Assembly: GCA_019636695.1 (NCBI GenBank)
Contig: JAHBXD010000001.1
Span: forward strand, 365,661 to 429,660
DNA: 64,000 bases
DNA from: Phycisphaeraceae bacterium
GTDB taxonomy: Bacteria > Planctomycetota > Phycisphaerae > Phycisphaerales > UBA1924
Direction of reading: 5' to 3'
Shown here: piece by piece, positions 25,107 through 34,747 of the stretch
Position numbering within the stretch: the stretch's first letter is position 1
Layout: each line of letters opens with the position of its first letter
Notes under the pieces: generated by a model
What the model saw: only the letters and a program-made list of their open reading frames with translations
What the model was told of the DNA's origin: nothing
Databases searched by the model: none
Translations under genes and position numbers: made by a program

Positions 25107-28024
25107 GCATCGGGGCGGGTGCATCTTCGCCGGTGGAACGTTTTCTCGGATCTCAAGCCGGGGCAGGGGGGCCGTTTGCGCTCCTGGGGCTGGAGGCCGG
25201 GCCGTGTGATGATGCGCGGATTCTGAGTCAGTTACAGGCGCAGCTAGATCGAGTCAACAGCCATGTGCAGGCCGAAACACCGCAGGCGGATGAAGTGCGC
25301 TTGGCGCTGCATGCCGCGGCAGCGCAGTTGCTTGACCCTGTGGTGCGGGGGCACTTGGTCAAGCGGTGGGGGGGCGTGCGCGGAGCGCCGGTCGAGGTGC
25401 ACCGCGTGCCCAAGCCGCGGAGCGCGGGTGACGCACCGGAGGGACTGCTAGCGCTCGAGCATGATGCGATGCTGGTGGTCGGCCGGTCGGGTGGGTGGAA
25501 CGCTAAGGCGCTGCGCCGGCTGGCGATTTTGGCGCACGCGCGGGGAATTCCGGATCACAAGGTTCCGGAGGCCATCATTGCGGTATTGCATCGGCGGCGT
25601 TCGCGCGGGCCGGTGCAAACCGTGCGTGTAGAGCCTTCGGGGGTGATGGTGGAACGGGGGGGTGTGTCGAGGGGGGCATCGACCGTCGCGGTCGGGCGGG
25701 CCACAGGGCGGCCATTGACGAGTGAGGTGCTGGGGCAAGGCCGGGCGGAGCGAGCGGAAGCGGTGCAGGAGTCGAGCCGAGAGGCGGAAGAGCCGCCTTC
25801 ACGCGGAAGTTGGGCGCCATTGATCGTGGTGGCGGGCATCTTGGCAGCCATGGGCGTGACGGCGGGGGTGATGCTGATGCTCGCGCCCAACGCGACCAAC
25901 GGGCTAGGGAACGCGGTGGTATCGCCGAAAATCGAATCGCCGCCTCCGGTTGCAGGATTTCCGGAGTCGAGCACGGAAACGGTGATGCCCGAGACGGCAC
26001 GGGCGCCGAGGCCTGCGGGGCCGCCGCCGCTGTTGCGGAGTGGTGGGGCGATTCGCGAGTTGCTGTCGGATTCGACGTTGGCGCTGGGGGTCGATCCTGG
26101 GGCGACGACGGAGCATTTTGCGAGGGCCGTGCGCAGCCTGGCTTCGTGCTGGGTCGAGTTGGGTCCGGATGAAGTTGCGGCGTGCTCTGATGCGATCGTG
26201 GAGTATCTGTATCGATCGGCGTCGTGGCCGATGGTGAACCTCGCGGCGGCGGAGGTGATCGCGGGGCCATCGCGGCGGTTGCGTTTCGGCGCGCGCGGGC
26301 TTGATGCGGACGAGGTGTGGCCCTCGGCGTGGTCGGTGGCGATGCTGACTCGGCTCTCGCGAGAGCGGGATCTGCCGTCGGCGGTCGGGGGCGTGGTGGA
26401 TTCGGCGCTGGGCGAATCGTTGGGCGGGGGGCGGTCGATTTCGGGATTGAGTTTCGAGGCGGGGTTGTTGTCGGTGCTCGGGGTGCAAGCGCGGTTCATG
26501 GTGTCGAACCAGGTGATCGCGGTTGATGTCGGACGGGAGCGTCTTGGAGAAGTGTGGAAGCGCTGGCTGGATGCAGTGCTCTGGGCGACGCGGTCGGATA
26601 CGGCGACGCGGAATCGGCTGCTGCTGGCCGGGCTTGATCTTCTGGCGCGTGAAGGACCGGAACCGAATGTCCATCAGCCGACCTATGACGCGATGTCGAT
26701 GCTCGCGGGGGCGATCGATTGGCACGATGCCGCCGCGGCGCAGCCGTGGCTGGTGCGGGCGATGGCGTCGGCAGCGTGGAGCGTGGCGGATCTGTATGTC
26801 GTGACCTCCGCGATCGTGCAACGGGGGCGAGCGCCGGGGGTTGATCTTTCGATGGTGGTGCCGATCAGGGCGGATGATCTTGTGCGCCAGGAACTGCGCG
26901 AGCGGTATCGGCTGGTGTGGGGGCTTGATGCGGATTTCGGGGGTCGGGAACTTGCGGAGCGTTGGCAGGAACTGGTCAATGTGACGGCGGCGAGGGCGCA
27001 GTCGGATGTGACGGGGGCCGAGCACCTGGCGAGCGCTGCGCGGCTGGCTCGGTTGAACCTCGCGGCCGAGTTGCACTGGCTTGGGGATTACATCGGTTGC
27101 GCGGAGATGCTTGATCGGTTTGACGAGCCCGTGCAGGAAGCCTTGCAGACAGCGCAGGCCGAAGCGGCGTGGATAATGCAGGTTGACGGGGGTGACTGGT
27201 GGGTACGGTATAAGAACGCGGGCCAGAACGTGCATCGCCGTCGCGAACTGCTGGATGAACTCGGGGCGAGCGTGGGGAGGCCGCTGGGCCGGGTTGAGGC
27301 CGAACTGCTGGTGATGGAGGCGCTCCGTGGCAATTCGGATGTGATTCGTCAGAAAGCGCACGATGTGCTCAGTCTGTTCAACGGCCAGGCCACGGTTGTC
27401 AATGCCATGCTCGAGTTTTTGCCCGAGACTCCGCCATCGCGTCGGAACATCGAAGCGCTGGCGTCGGGGGCGATGATCCGCCCTCCCGCGGCGGATGATC
27501 CGACGTGGCGGCTCAGGATTCGGCGCGGGTTGGTCGAGCGACTGCTGCAACTGCTGGCTTCAGAATCGGACCTGGCGGTGATCGATCGGCTGGGCGAACT
27601 GATGGCCGAGGCGTATGCCGCACGAGGCGCCAATTCGCCGGGTTCAGAGGGTTTGCAGCATGTGCCACCGGCTGAGGTGAGCGCGGGGATGCTGCGTCTG
27701 GCGTGGCTTCGTCGCGCGGAAGTGGTGCTTGCAAGTCCTTCGCTGTCGATGTCGCTTGGATCGATCGAGCGTCGGCGGTCGGCGCGGGCGTCGATGGTGG
27801 ACGGCCCGGTGCAGCGGTTTTTCGTTGAGCAAGCGGCGACGGCGGAGTTGATGGGGTATGTGATCGCCTCGGAGCGCCCCGGGGCGGCGGGGCAGGTGAA
27901 GGCGATTCTGGATGCGATGGCCGAACAACGTCGGGGGGCGGATCACGTGCTGGCGCAGGTGCGGTTTGCTGAACAGGCGATGACCGAGTTGTGGTCGGTG
28001 CGACTGGGGATGGATGTGCCATGA
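25103..28024 (+). CDS. Membrane protein with N-terminal J-like domain and large periplasmic region
   Basis: A 973-residue protein. Residues about 20-85 resemble a divergent J-domain-like or zinc-free stub (PFALLGLEAGPCDDARIL, then VRLALHAAAAQLLDPVVRG), a module I associate with planctomycete proteins; the HPD motif of true DnaJ is missing. Residues about 100-225 form a cytoplasmic linker, one span follows (APLIVVAGILAAMGVTAGVMLML, about 233-255), and about 700 residues of helical-repeat domain lie beyond it. It overlaps both neighbours by ATGA. The span and topology suggest an inner-membrane partner linking cytoplasm to the secreted TPR protein. Function is unknown. Confidence 0.78.
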   Translation: MSIGAGASSPVERFLGSQAGAGGPFALLGLEAGPCDDARILSQLQAQLDRVNSHVQAETPQADEVRLALHAAAAQLLDPVVRGHLVKRWGGVRGAPVEVHRVPKPRSAGDAPEGLLALEHDAMLVVGRSGGWNAKALRRLAILAHARGIPDHKVPEAIIAVLHRRRSRGPVQTVRVEPSGVMVERGGVSRGASTVAVGRATGRPLTSEVLGQGRAERAEAVQESSREAEEPPSRGSWAPLIVVAGILAAMGVTAGVMLMLAPNATNGLGNAVVSPKIESPPPVAGFPESSTETVMPETARAPRPAGPPPLLRSGGAIRELLSDSTLALGVDPGATTEHFARAVRSLASCWVELGPDEVAACSDAIVEYLYRSASWPMVNLAAAEVIAGPSRRLRFGARGLDADEVWPSAWSVAMLTRLSRERDLPSAVGGVVDSALGESLGGGRSISGLSFEAGLLSVLGVQARFMVSNQVIAVDVGRERLGEVWKRWLDAVLWATRSDTATRNRLLLAGLDLLAREGPEPNVHQPTYDAMSMLAGAIDWHDAAAAQPWLVRAMASAAWSVADLYVVTSAIVQRGRAPGVDLSMVVPIRADDLVRQELRERYRLVWGLDADFGGRELAERWQELVNVTAARAQSDVTGAEHLASAARLARLNLAAELHWLGDYIGCAEMLDRFDEPVQEALQTAQAEAAWIMQVDGGDWWVRYKNAGQNVHRRRELLDELGASVGRPLGRVEAELLVMEALRGNSDVIRQKAHDVLSLFNGQATVVNAMLEFLPETPPSRRNIEALASGAMIRPPAADDPTWRLRIRRGLVERLLQLLASESDLAVIDRLGELMAEAYAARGANSPGSEGLQHVPPAEVSAGMLRLAWLRRAEVVLASPSLSMSLGSIERRRSARASMVDGPVQRFFVEQAATAELMGYVIASERPGAAGQVKAILDAMAEQRRGADHVLAQVRFAEQAMTELWSVRLGMDVP

Positions 28025-28962
28025 CGATGCGTATACAGATCTCGGTGGTGGTTGCGCTTGCGGCGGCATGGATCGGAGCGCAAGGTGTGCTCGGGGCGGA
28101 GTCGGGCCAGCCCGCGGCAGGGCGGATTGCGCCTCCGGCGGTCGCGGATCTGGAGCGCCGGTTGCGCGCGCTCGATCCGCGCGATGCTGAGGCATATTTC
28201 CTGCTCGGGGAAGATGTCGCGTCGGAGGCGGTTGAGCCGGAGCACGTTGAACTGGCCAAGACGCTGTTCGTGCTTGCCTTCGAACTTGATCGGCGGCAGG
28301 CTGCGCCGTCGTGGGTGAGCGCGAGCGCATGCCTGGCACTCGCGGAAGTTTCGCGTTTAGAGCGCGAGCGGCGCTGGCTGACCGCGCTCGCGAGGACGAT
28401 GGATGCAAGGCAGGCGCCGCCAGACTGGAATTACGCCGACCCGATTCGAATTTCGGATGAAACGGCCTACCAGGCGGCGACGGCGATCGGGATGCTTCGC
28501 TCCGGGCATGGGCGGCAGGCGCGCGAACTGTTGGCGCGGCCCGAGATCGGTGCGGTTGTGCTTCGGTATGAGACGCTGCTGCACCCGATGGGGCTGCCGG
28601 GTGAGACGGGCCGGTTGACGCGGGAGGCGGAGCGGTGGCCGTGTCCGGAGTGTTCCAACGAGCGGGTGCTGCGGCGTCCCGGGGTAAACCCACCAGAGTT
28701 GATCCCTTGCCCTTGGTGCCGCGGAGACCCCGGGATCAGGCTGACGATGGCGGAGATGGTGGGCCAGCTTCGATTTGAGTCGCGGCTGCTTGCGGGGGTG
28801 CATCGATCATGGTCGGCACAGGTGGCTTCGGATGCAGGGCTGCCGGTGCGTGACCCTGATCCGGATGAACTGGCGCCGACGCTGGGGGTTGATGCATCAA
28901 AGGTGTTCTGGCGGAGCGGGCGCTGGACGGACCAGCCCGAGTCGGGACAGGCGGGGTTGTGA
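28021..28962 (+). CDS. Exported protein with a Cys4 zinc-ribbon-like motif, last gene of the operon
   Basis: A 313-residue protein with a signal peptide (about 1-25, ending VLGAES). The helical body has [12 protein letters not shown] and [14 protein letters not shown], again TPR-like. Near residues 203-238, [10 protein letters not shown] and CPWCRGDPG give two CxxC pairs about 25 residues apart, a zinc-ribbon pattern unusual in a secreted protein. The ATG overlaps the stop of the 973-residue gene. It closes a run of eight co-oriented genes that starts with the VWA protein. Confidence 0.75.
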   Translation: MTMRIQISVVVALAAAWIGAQGVLGAESGQPAAGRIAPPAVADLERRLRALDPRDAEAYFLLGEDVASEAVEPEHVELAKTLFVLAFELDRRQAAPSWVSASACLALAEVSRLERERRWLTALARTMDARQAPPDWNYADPIRISDETAYQAATAIGMLRSGHGRQARELLARPEIGAVVLRYETLLHPMGLPGETGRLTREAERWPCPECSNERVLRRPGVNPPELIPCPWCRGDPGIRLTMAEMVGQLRFESRLLAGVHRSWSAQVASDAGLPVRDPDPDELAPTLGVDASKVFWRSGRWTDQPESGQAGL

Positions 28963-29014
28963 TGCGTGGTCTAGACTCCGGATGGATGGTTGTTCCGCCC
29001 TTACGGAGTGCTCC

Positions 29015-29404
29015 ATGACTGATGCCCAATCCACGACCCCACCGGCGAGCGAGTCGAAGCCGATTGTGAGTTTTGATGAGTTTGCGCGTCTTGACCTTCG
29101 CGTCGCCAGGATCGTGAAGGCGGAAGCGCACCCTTCGGCGGATCGCCTGCTGAAACTGCAACTGGACGATGGGTCAGGCGAGCCTCGGCAGATCTGCGCG
29201 GGGATTCGCGAGCAGTATTCACCGGAAGAACTGGAGGGGCGGCTGATCGTGATCGTGGCGAACCTTGCGCCGAGAACGATCCGGGGGGAGACCTCTCGCG
29301 GGATGCTTCTGGCGGCCAGTGATTCGGGCAAAGGCGCAGAGGGGCGACGCGTCGTGATTCTGTCGCCATCGGCGGACATTGCCCCCGGCTCGGTTGTTTC
29401 GTAA
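29015..29404 (+). CDS. Stand-alone tRNA-binding (EMAP II/CsaA-like) domain protein
   Basis: A 129-residue protein. After a short Ser/Thr-rich start it has [52 protein letters not shown] and [24 protein letters not shown], the full OB-fold of the C-terminal domain of methionyl-tRNA synthetase and of the chaperone-like CsaA. As a free protein it may bind tRNA or serve as the MetG beta subunit. It begins about 50 bases after the zinc-ribbon gene. No metG is in view. Confidence 0.9.
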   Translation: MTDAQSTTPPASESKPIVSFDEFARLDLRVARIVKAEAHPSADRLLKLQLDDGSGEPRQICAGIREQYSPEELEGRLIVIVANLAPRTIRGETSRGMLLAASDSGKGAEGRRVVILSPSADIAPGSVVS

Positions 29405-29695
29405 GGGCCGTACGGTTGCCTCGGACGATGCGGCGGAAGGACGTTGTTCAGGGGGTTTGTGTCGAGGGAGGGTGGTCGCTACCATCGCGATCCCGGGAAA
29501 GATCTCGGCGCGTGTCAGACCGGGCGCCCCGATGGCGGTTGAAGCGCACGCGGGAGGGATCGATCTGATTCGGATCGCGTTTGCGTCGTCCGGACGCGGA
29601 AGGGCATGAAGCGAAGGTCGAGAGGCTCGTTGTGCCGGAGCCATCAGAGAGATCCGCGATCAGGATCATTCGGAATTGATTGAAGGAGGCCGAAC
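29405..29695. other. Leader region of the peptide importer operon
   Basis: No convincing gene in about 290 bases. A weak promoter-like pair TTGTGT (29457-29462) and TACCAT (29480-29485) with 17 bases between lies 210 bases before the next ATG. AAGGAGG occurs about 8 bases before the ATG at 29696 and is a strong ribosome binding site. No clear terminator follows the tRNA-binding-domain gene. Confidence 0.35.
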
Positions 29696-31522
29696 ATGGT
29701 CAAGACCTTGAAGAAGCGGTTCGGAGCGGCTGCTGCGGCGGCGCTTGTCGGTGTGTGCGGGATGACCGGGACATCGATGGCCGGCGCAACGGCGGAGCAG
29801 CCTTCGGGCAGCCTGAGGGTGTTGCAGTTGCCGATCCGGACGGATGGCCCGAAGACCCTTGACCCTGTTCGCGGTTCAACGACGTACGACAACATGGCGG
29901 CAGCGCAGTTGTATGAGACGCTGCTGGAAAATAGTTACGCGAACCCGATGAAGTATGAGCCTCGGCTGCTTGCGGAGTTACCGACGCGGAGCGAGGACGG
30001 GTTGACGTATCGGTTTCGCTTGAAGGATGGGGTGCGTTTTCACGACAACCGGTGTTTCCCGAACGGGCGAGGCCGGGAGATTCGCACGGATGATGTTTTC
30101 TATTCGCTCAAGCGCATGGGCGACAGTCGGTTCGACGGGAAGAACTGGTGGCTGGTAGAGAACACGATTCTCGGGTTCGACGACTACAAGGCCGCGCAGG
30201 AGGCTGCGGGAACGTATGACTATGACGCACCGGTAGAGGGCTTCGTCAAGATCAACGACAAGGAGTTTGAGATTCGCCTGACGAAACCGGTGACACGGTT
30301 TTTGTGGGTGCTGACGATGTTCCAGACGTCGATCGTGCCCCGCGAGGCGGTGGAGTTCTATAAGGAGGACTTCATCCGTAACCCGGTGGGAACGGGGCCT
30401 TTCATGCTTCGCAGCCCGAACGACTGGGTGAGCAAGCAGAGTCTGCGACTGGAGCGGAACCCGAACTATCACGAGGTGCTTTACCCCGCGCGCGACCAGT
30501 GGAGCCGCGAGGACCAGCGGATGCGGATGCATCAGGCGGCGGGTCGCCGTGTTCCGTTTGTCGATCGACTCGAGTTCACGATGTTCGTGGAAGACCAGCC
30601 GATGTGGCTGGAGTTCGAGGTGGGGAACCTGGCGTATACCGAGGTTCCCGCGGAATACTTCGATCGGGCTTTCGATAAGCGGACGCGTCAGTTGCTGCCG
30701 GCGCTCGGCGAGCGCGGGGTGCGGGGGCACAGCGATCTGTTGCTCGACTTCATCTTCCGCGGCTTCAACATGGAAGACGAGCTTGTCGGCGGGTATACGC
30801 CCCAGAAGAAGGCGCTGCGTCAGGCGATCAACCTGGCGATCAACCTCGATGAGTTCAACGAGCTTTTCTATAACGGCCTGAACCACGTCTACGACGGGCC
30901 GATTCCTCCCGGGCTTGAGGGCTATCCGGAGGGGGGGCGCGCGCCGGTGAACTATCGCGGGCCGAACCTCGAACTGGCACGGCAGAAGCTGGCGGAGGCG
31001 GGGTATCCGAACGGGCAGGGGCTGCCGCCGATCAAGTTCTATACGAGCCGGGGCGGGAACAACCCGCAACAGACGGAACTTCTGCGTAACCAGCTTCGGC
31101 AGATCAACGTGCGTGTCGAGGCGGAATTGGTGGATTTCTCGACGCTGATCGAATACGTGAACAACCGCAAGGCGCCGATGTTCGGGTTTGCATGGTCGAG
31201 CGATTACCCGGACGCGGAGAACAACCTTGCGCTGTTCTATTCGCCGAATCAGTCTCCGGGGAGCAACCACTACAATTACTCGCGTCCGGAGTATGACGCG
31301 ATGTATGAAAAGATCATCACGATGCCGGATTCGCCTGAGCGCACGGCGATTTATGAGCGGATGCGCGACATGCTGATCGACGATGCGCCGTTCATCGGGT
31401 CGATGGCGCGCACGAGGTTTTATCTGATCGCCCCGTGGGCGCTCAACCTGCGTCCGACCGAGCGGTACTGGGCGTGGTTCAAGTATGTTGATGTGGATGA
31501 CGCCCGTCGTCCGCGGCGGTGA
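29696..31522 (+). CDS. Peptide ABC transporter substrate-binding protein (DppA/OppA family)
   Basis: A 608-residue exported binding protein; signal peptide about residues 1-30. Family landmarks include LYETLLENS, GLTYRFRLKDGVRFHDN (the SBP_bac_5 signature area), NPVGTGPFMLRS, ALRQAINLAINLDEF and the late FGFAWSSDYPDAENNL. It binds oligopeptides or similar ligands in the periplasm and delivers them to the permeases encoded next. Several stretches have more Trp, Arg and acidic residues than classical DppA, for example KMDDW-like loops, so the ligand may differ. An AAGGAGG box precedes the ATG. Confidence 0.93.
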   Translation: MVKTLKKRFGAAAAAALVGVCGMTGTSMAGATAEQPSGSLRVLQLPIRTDGPKTLDPVRGSTTYDNMAAAQLYETLLENSYANPMKYEPRLLAELPTRSEDGLTYRFRLKDGVRFHDNRCFPNGRGREIRTDDVFYSLKRMGDSRFDGKNWWLVENTILGFDDYKAAQEAAGTYDYDAPVEGFVKINDKEFEIRLTKPVTRFLWVLTMFQTSIVPREAVEFYKEDFIRNPVGTGPFMLRSPNDWVSKQSLRLERNPNYHEVLYPARDQWSREDQRMRMHQAAGRRVPFVDRLEFTMFVEDQPMWLEFEVGNLAYTEVPAEYFDRAFDKRTRQLLPALGERGVRGHSDLLLDFIFRGFNMEDELVGGYTPQKKALRQAINLAINLDEFNELFYNGLNHVYDGPIPPGLEGYPEGGRAPVNYRGPNLELARQKLAEAGYPNGQGLPPIKFYTSRGGNNPQQTELLRNQLRQINVRVEAELVDFSTLIEYVNNRKAPMFGFAWSSDYPDAENNLALFYSPNQSPGSNHYNYSRPEYDAMYEKIITMPDSPERTAIYERMRDMLIDDAPFIGSMARTRFYLIAPWALNLRPTERYWAWFKYVDVDDARRPRR

Positions 31523-31564
31523 GTGCCGGTTCGGCCTGCTTTCTGATGAAGGGGCTTCCGGCGC

Positions 31565-33013
31565 ATGTGGGCGTACATCCTTCGACGGTTGCTGTACAAC
31601 ATCCCCGTGTATCTCAGCATCCTGCTGCTGATGATGCTGATGCTGCGCGTGAACGATCCTTCGTATGCCTACCTCGGCAAGAGCGCTTCGCCCGCGAGCA
31701 TCGTGCAGACGCGAGAGGACATGGGCCTTGCCAGGGCAGTGCGCGTGCCCGCGCCCGAGATCACGGTGATCGAGCGTTTCGCGGCGGCAGGCGACACGGT
31801 GGTCGAGGGGCAGCCGATCTTCGCGTATGACCTGCTGGGCGAGCGGTTTGAGTTTGTCGCGCCAGTCGGCGGAAGGCTGGTCTATCAGTCGGAGGCGTTC
31901 CAGGCGGAGCCGAGCCAGCAGACGCGCCTCGGGGCCGTTGCGGCCGGGGTGTTGACGCGTCCGGACGATGCGTCATCGCTGCAGCCGTTGAATCTGCCTG
32001 CGTTTGAAGTCACCGTCATCGAGTTTCTACGGGCAGAAGATCGGCGAGCACCCAAGGGGCAGGCGGTGGTGCGGGTCGAGATGCGCGGCAAGGCGTTCGA
32101 GGTGACAGCACCGTCGAGCGGGAAACTGCGCTATATCGCCAAGCCGAACGATGTGGTCCGCATCGGTTCGGTTGTTGCGCAGATCGACATTCCGTTCGTG
32201 GTGCAGTACCTGCGGTTCGTACGGAATGTCTTTACGCTCGACTTCTCGGAGCGGAGTTGGGATGTCAAGATTCCGGTCGGCGAGATGCTGGGCAAGGCGG
32301 TGATGCCGAGCCTGTTCGTCACGGTGCCCACGCTGGTGCTGACCGCGATGATCTCGATCTGCGTGGCGCTGGTTTCGGCCTATTTCCGCGGGCGACGGGT
32401 TGACCGCACGCTGATGTTCTTCGCCGTGATCGGCATGAGCATCAGTTACCTTGTCTACATCATCATGGGGCAGTATTTCGGGTCGTACTGGCTGCCGCAG
32501 AAGTTCGGGATCAATCTGTTCGCGATCCAGGGATATTCGCAGGAGCTGTCTTCGGCGAAATACTGGTTCAGTTCGCCGCATTCGGCGTTGATGGACTGGC
32601 GGATGTATTGCGCGTTGCCGGTGCTGATCGGCGTGACGGTGGGCATCGGGTATGACACGCGGTTTTATCGCGCGGTGATGGTTGAAGAGAGCACCCGCGA
32701 CTACATCACCACGGCCCGGGCCAAGGGGGCGGGCAAGGCGCGAATCATGTTCGTGCACATGCTCAAGAACGCGATGATTCCGATCATCACCCGCCTGATG
32801 ATCTCGCTGCCGTTCCTGATCGAGGGGGCGGTGCTCGTGGAATACTTCTTCGGCATTCCGGGCATGGGGCGAACGCTGATCGACGCCATTCGAGCGAAGG
32901 ATTTTCCGGTGATCCAGGCGTTTACCGCGATCCTGGCGGCGGTGTTCATTGTTTCAAACATCCTGACCGACGTGCTGTATGCACTGGTCGATCCGCGGGT
33001 GAGGTTGTCATGA
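31565..33013 (+). CDS. Peptide ABC permease (DppB type) with two lipoyl-like inserts
   Basis: A 482-residue permease, versus about 310-340 for usual DppB. Residues 1-55 are the standard start (first span, then SPASIVQTREDMGL) and residues about 210-482 are a normal permease core ending in FLIEGAVLVEYFFGIPGMG. Between them, residues about 58-209 are extra. The insert has two repeats resembling biotinyl/lipoyl half-domains: one around ITVIERFAAAGDTVVEGQPI and FEFVAPVGGRL, and one around VTVIEFLRAE, FEVTAPSSGKL and DVVRIGSVVAQID. A Lys lies near the hairpin of the second (GKAFEV) but not the first (GERFEF). The insert falls in the first extracytoplasmic loop. Its stop overlaps the next ATG. Confidence 0.9.
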   Translation: MWAYILRRLLYNIPVYLSILLLMMLMLRVNDPSYAYLGKSASPASIVQTREDMGLARAVRVPAPEITVIERFAAAGDTVVEGQPIFAYDLLGERFEFVAPVGGRLVYQSEAFQAEPSQQTRLGAVAAGVLTRPDDASSLQPLNLPAFEVTVIEFLRAEDRRAPKGQAVVRVEMRGKAFEVTAPSSGKLRYIAKPNDVVRIGSVVAQIDIPFVVQYLRFVRNVFTLDFSERSWDVKIPVGEMLGKAVMPSLFVTVPTLVLTAMISICVALVSAYFRGRRVDRTLMFFAVIGMSISYLVYIIMGQYFGSYWLPQKFGINLFAIQGYSQELSSAKYWFSSPHSALMDWRMYCALPVLIGVTVGIGYDTRFYRAVMVEESTRDYITTARAKGAGKARIMFVHMLKNAMIPIITRLMISLPFLIEGAVLVEYFFGIPGMGRTLIDAIRAKDFPVIQAFTAILAAVFIVSNILTDVLYALVDPRVRLS

Positions 33014-34674
33014 GTGAAGCGACGCCCATCCGCCGCACGCGGCGTCAACGTTTCCTCAACTCGCGAGGCGTGGGGAAGTTCCGTCGCAATCGCATGGCGA
33101 TGGGGGCGTTGGGCATCATCGCGATTTATGTGATGCTGGGGGTCTGGATCGGCGCAATGGAGGTGCTGGACTGGTCGCTGCGTCGGATGTCGTCGGGGCA
33201 GGCAACAACGCTGACGATCCGCAATACGCCGGTGCTCGGGGCGTTTCTGCCTCATCGCGCGGCGGAGCGTGTCGGCCCGCCGCGGTTGTCGGGTTTCGGC
33301 CTCAAACAGGTTCCGGCACGCAGGGCTGATCAATATTCGATCATGCTTTCGATGTTTGATCTGGCGGCACGGAACGTCGATCGGCTGACGCCCGATTCAA
33401 CGGCCACGCCGCGGGAGATTCTCGATGAATCGGCGATGGCTGAACGGCGCATTGCCGACATCCCGATGGAGGATCTGAAGGCCGCGTACGACGAGGCGAT
33501 GGAGCTTTTCCGGGGATATGACCAGTACACGAGGCGCATCACGGCGGCGGCGAACGTGCGGGTGAAAGCGCGGGATGCCGGCCTTGTGCTTGCGCGGCTG
33601 CGCACGGCGATTGCCGACGGCACGGATGCCGACAAGATCGATCGCCTGAAGGAGACGCTGGTTTTCGAGATCGAGGAACTCGGTTTCCTGCTGGAGGATG
33701 AACGATCGGTCGCGGGTGATGAGACGTTCTTCCCGGAGCTTGATCCTGAGGCGTACGCCGATCTGGCGATGGATTTGTCAGACGCGGAGGCGATTCCGGC
33801 GGATCTGGAAGGTCGCCTCGCGCCGTTTGAAGCTCTCGCCCGCGAGGGGGAAGCCCGGCTGGTGGCGCCGATGCAGGCCAAGCTCGATGAGATCGGCGAA
33901 GTCGTGCGACGGATTTATCCCATGCCCAAGGGCCTTAAGGGGCTGGTGTATCGGGTGCGCATCAGCATGGGCACCGACCGCCAGGGAAGGTCGATTCTGG
34001 TTCGGGCGCTCTATTCCGCGAAAATTGCTCTTCAGGTCGGGGCGGTGGCGGCGATCATCTCGGTGATCGTGGGCACGCTGGTCGGGTCGGCGGCGGCGTT
34101 CTTCGGGTCGTGGGTCGATCACGCGGTGATCTGGGTGTATTCGACGCTGAGTTCGATTCCTTACCTGGTGCTGTTGACGCTGCTGGCATTTGTATTCCAG
34201 GTGAGCGACTGGGCGGTGCCGTGGGACAAGGACACGCGAATCGCCAGCACGCTGATTCCGCTGTATGCCGCGTTCTGCATGACGTTCTGGATCGGTCCTT
34301 GCCGCGTGATTCGCGGCGAGACGATGAAACTCAAGCAGCTTGAGTATGTGCAGGCGGCGACGGCGCTTGGCTTCGGCCGATATTACATTCTTCTCAAGCA
34401 CGTGATTCCGAACACGATGCACCTGGTGTTCATCAACGTTTCGCTGCTTCTGATCGCCGCGATCAAGAGCGAAGTGGTGCTGACCTTCCTCGGCCTCGGC
34501 GTAAAGGACGGCGCAAGCTGGGGCATCATGATCCAGGAATCGACATCGGAAGTGATCGAAGGGTTTTTCTGGCAGATCGGCGCGGCGACATTCTTCATGC
34601 TGGTGCTGGTGTTGGCATTCAATATTGTTTCGGACGCGTTGCAGGATGCGTTTGACCCCAAACACGTCGGATAG
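33010..34674 (+). CDS. Peptide ABC permease (DppC type) with a large helical extracytoplasmic insert
   Basis: A 554-residue permease, versus about 300 for usual DppC. Residues 1-50 are the cytoplasmic start and first span, and the usual signature MGTDRQGRSILVRALYSAKIAL appears only at residue 320, followed by the normal core with HVIPNTMHLVFINVSLLLI and FLGLGVKDGASWGIMI. The intervening 270 residues replace a loop of about 40. They are rich in Glu, Asp, Ala, Leu and Arg and predicted mainly helical (EDLKAAYDEAMELFRGY, DRLKETLVFEIEELGFLLED). It should lie outside the membrane beside the DppB insert. ATGA overlap with the preceding gene. Confidence 0.9.
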   Translation: MSEATPIRRTRRQRFLNSRGVGKFRRNRMAMGALGIIAIYVMLGVWIGAMEVLDWSLRRMSSGQATTLTIRNTPVLGAFLPHRAAERVGPPRLSGFGLKQVPARRADQYSIMLSMFDLAARNVDRLTPDSTATPREILDESAMAERRIADIPMEDLKAAYDEAMELFRGYDQYTRRITAAANVRVKARDAGLVLARLRTAIADGTDADKIDRLKETLVFEIEELGFLLEDERSVAGDETFFPELDPEAYADLAMDLSDAEAIPADLEGRLAPFEALAREGEARLVAPMQAKLDEIGEVVRRIYPMPKGLKGLVYRVRISMGTDRQGRSILVRALYSAKIALQVGAVAAIISVIVGTLVGSAAAFFGSWVDHAVIWVYSTLSSIPYLVLLTLLAFVFQVSDWAVPWDKDTRIASTLIPLYAAFCMTFWIGPCRVIRGETMKLKQLEYVQAATALGFGRYYILLKHVIPNTMHLVFINVSLLLIAAIKSEVVLTFLGLGVKDGASWGIMIQESTSEVIEGFFWQIGAATFFMLVLVLAFNIVSDALQDAFDPKHVG

Positions 34675-34747
34675 CATCGATCGGTCACAGCGTGACAAGG
34701 CACATGGGCCGGGGCAAGGCGCCGACCCGAGCGTATCGAGGAGCACG

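Noticed and set aside
23683-27550. Long antisense frames opposite the 901- and 973-residue genes
   Set aside because: Composition is the Pro/Arg/Ala-rich noise expected opposite GC-rich coding DNA; the sense frames have signal peptides, spans and coupled starts.
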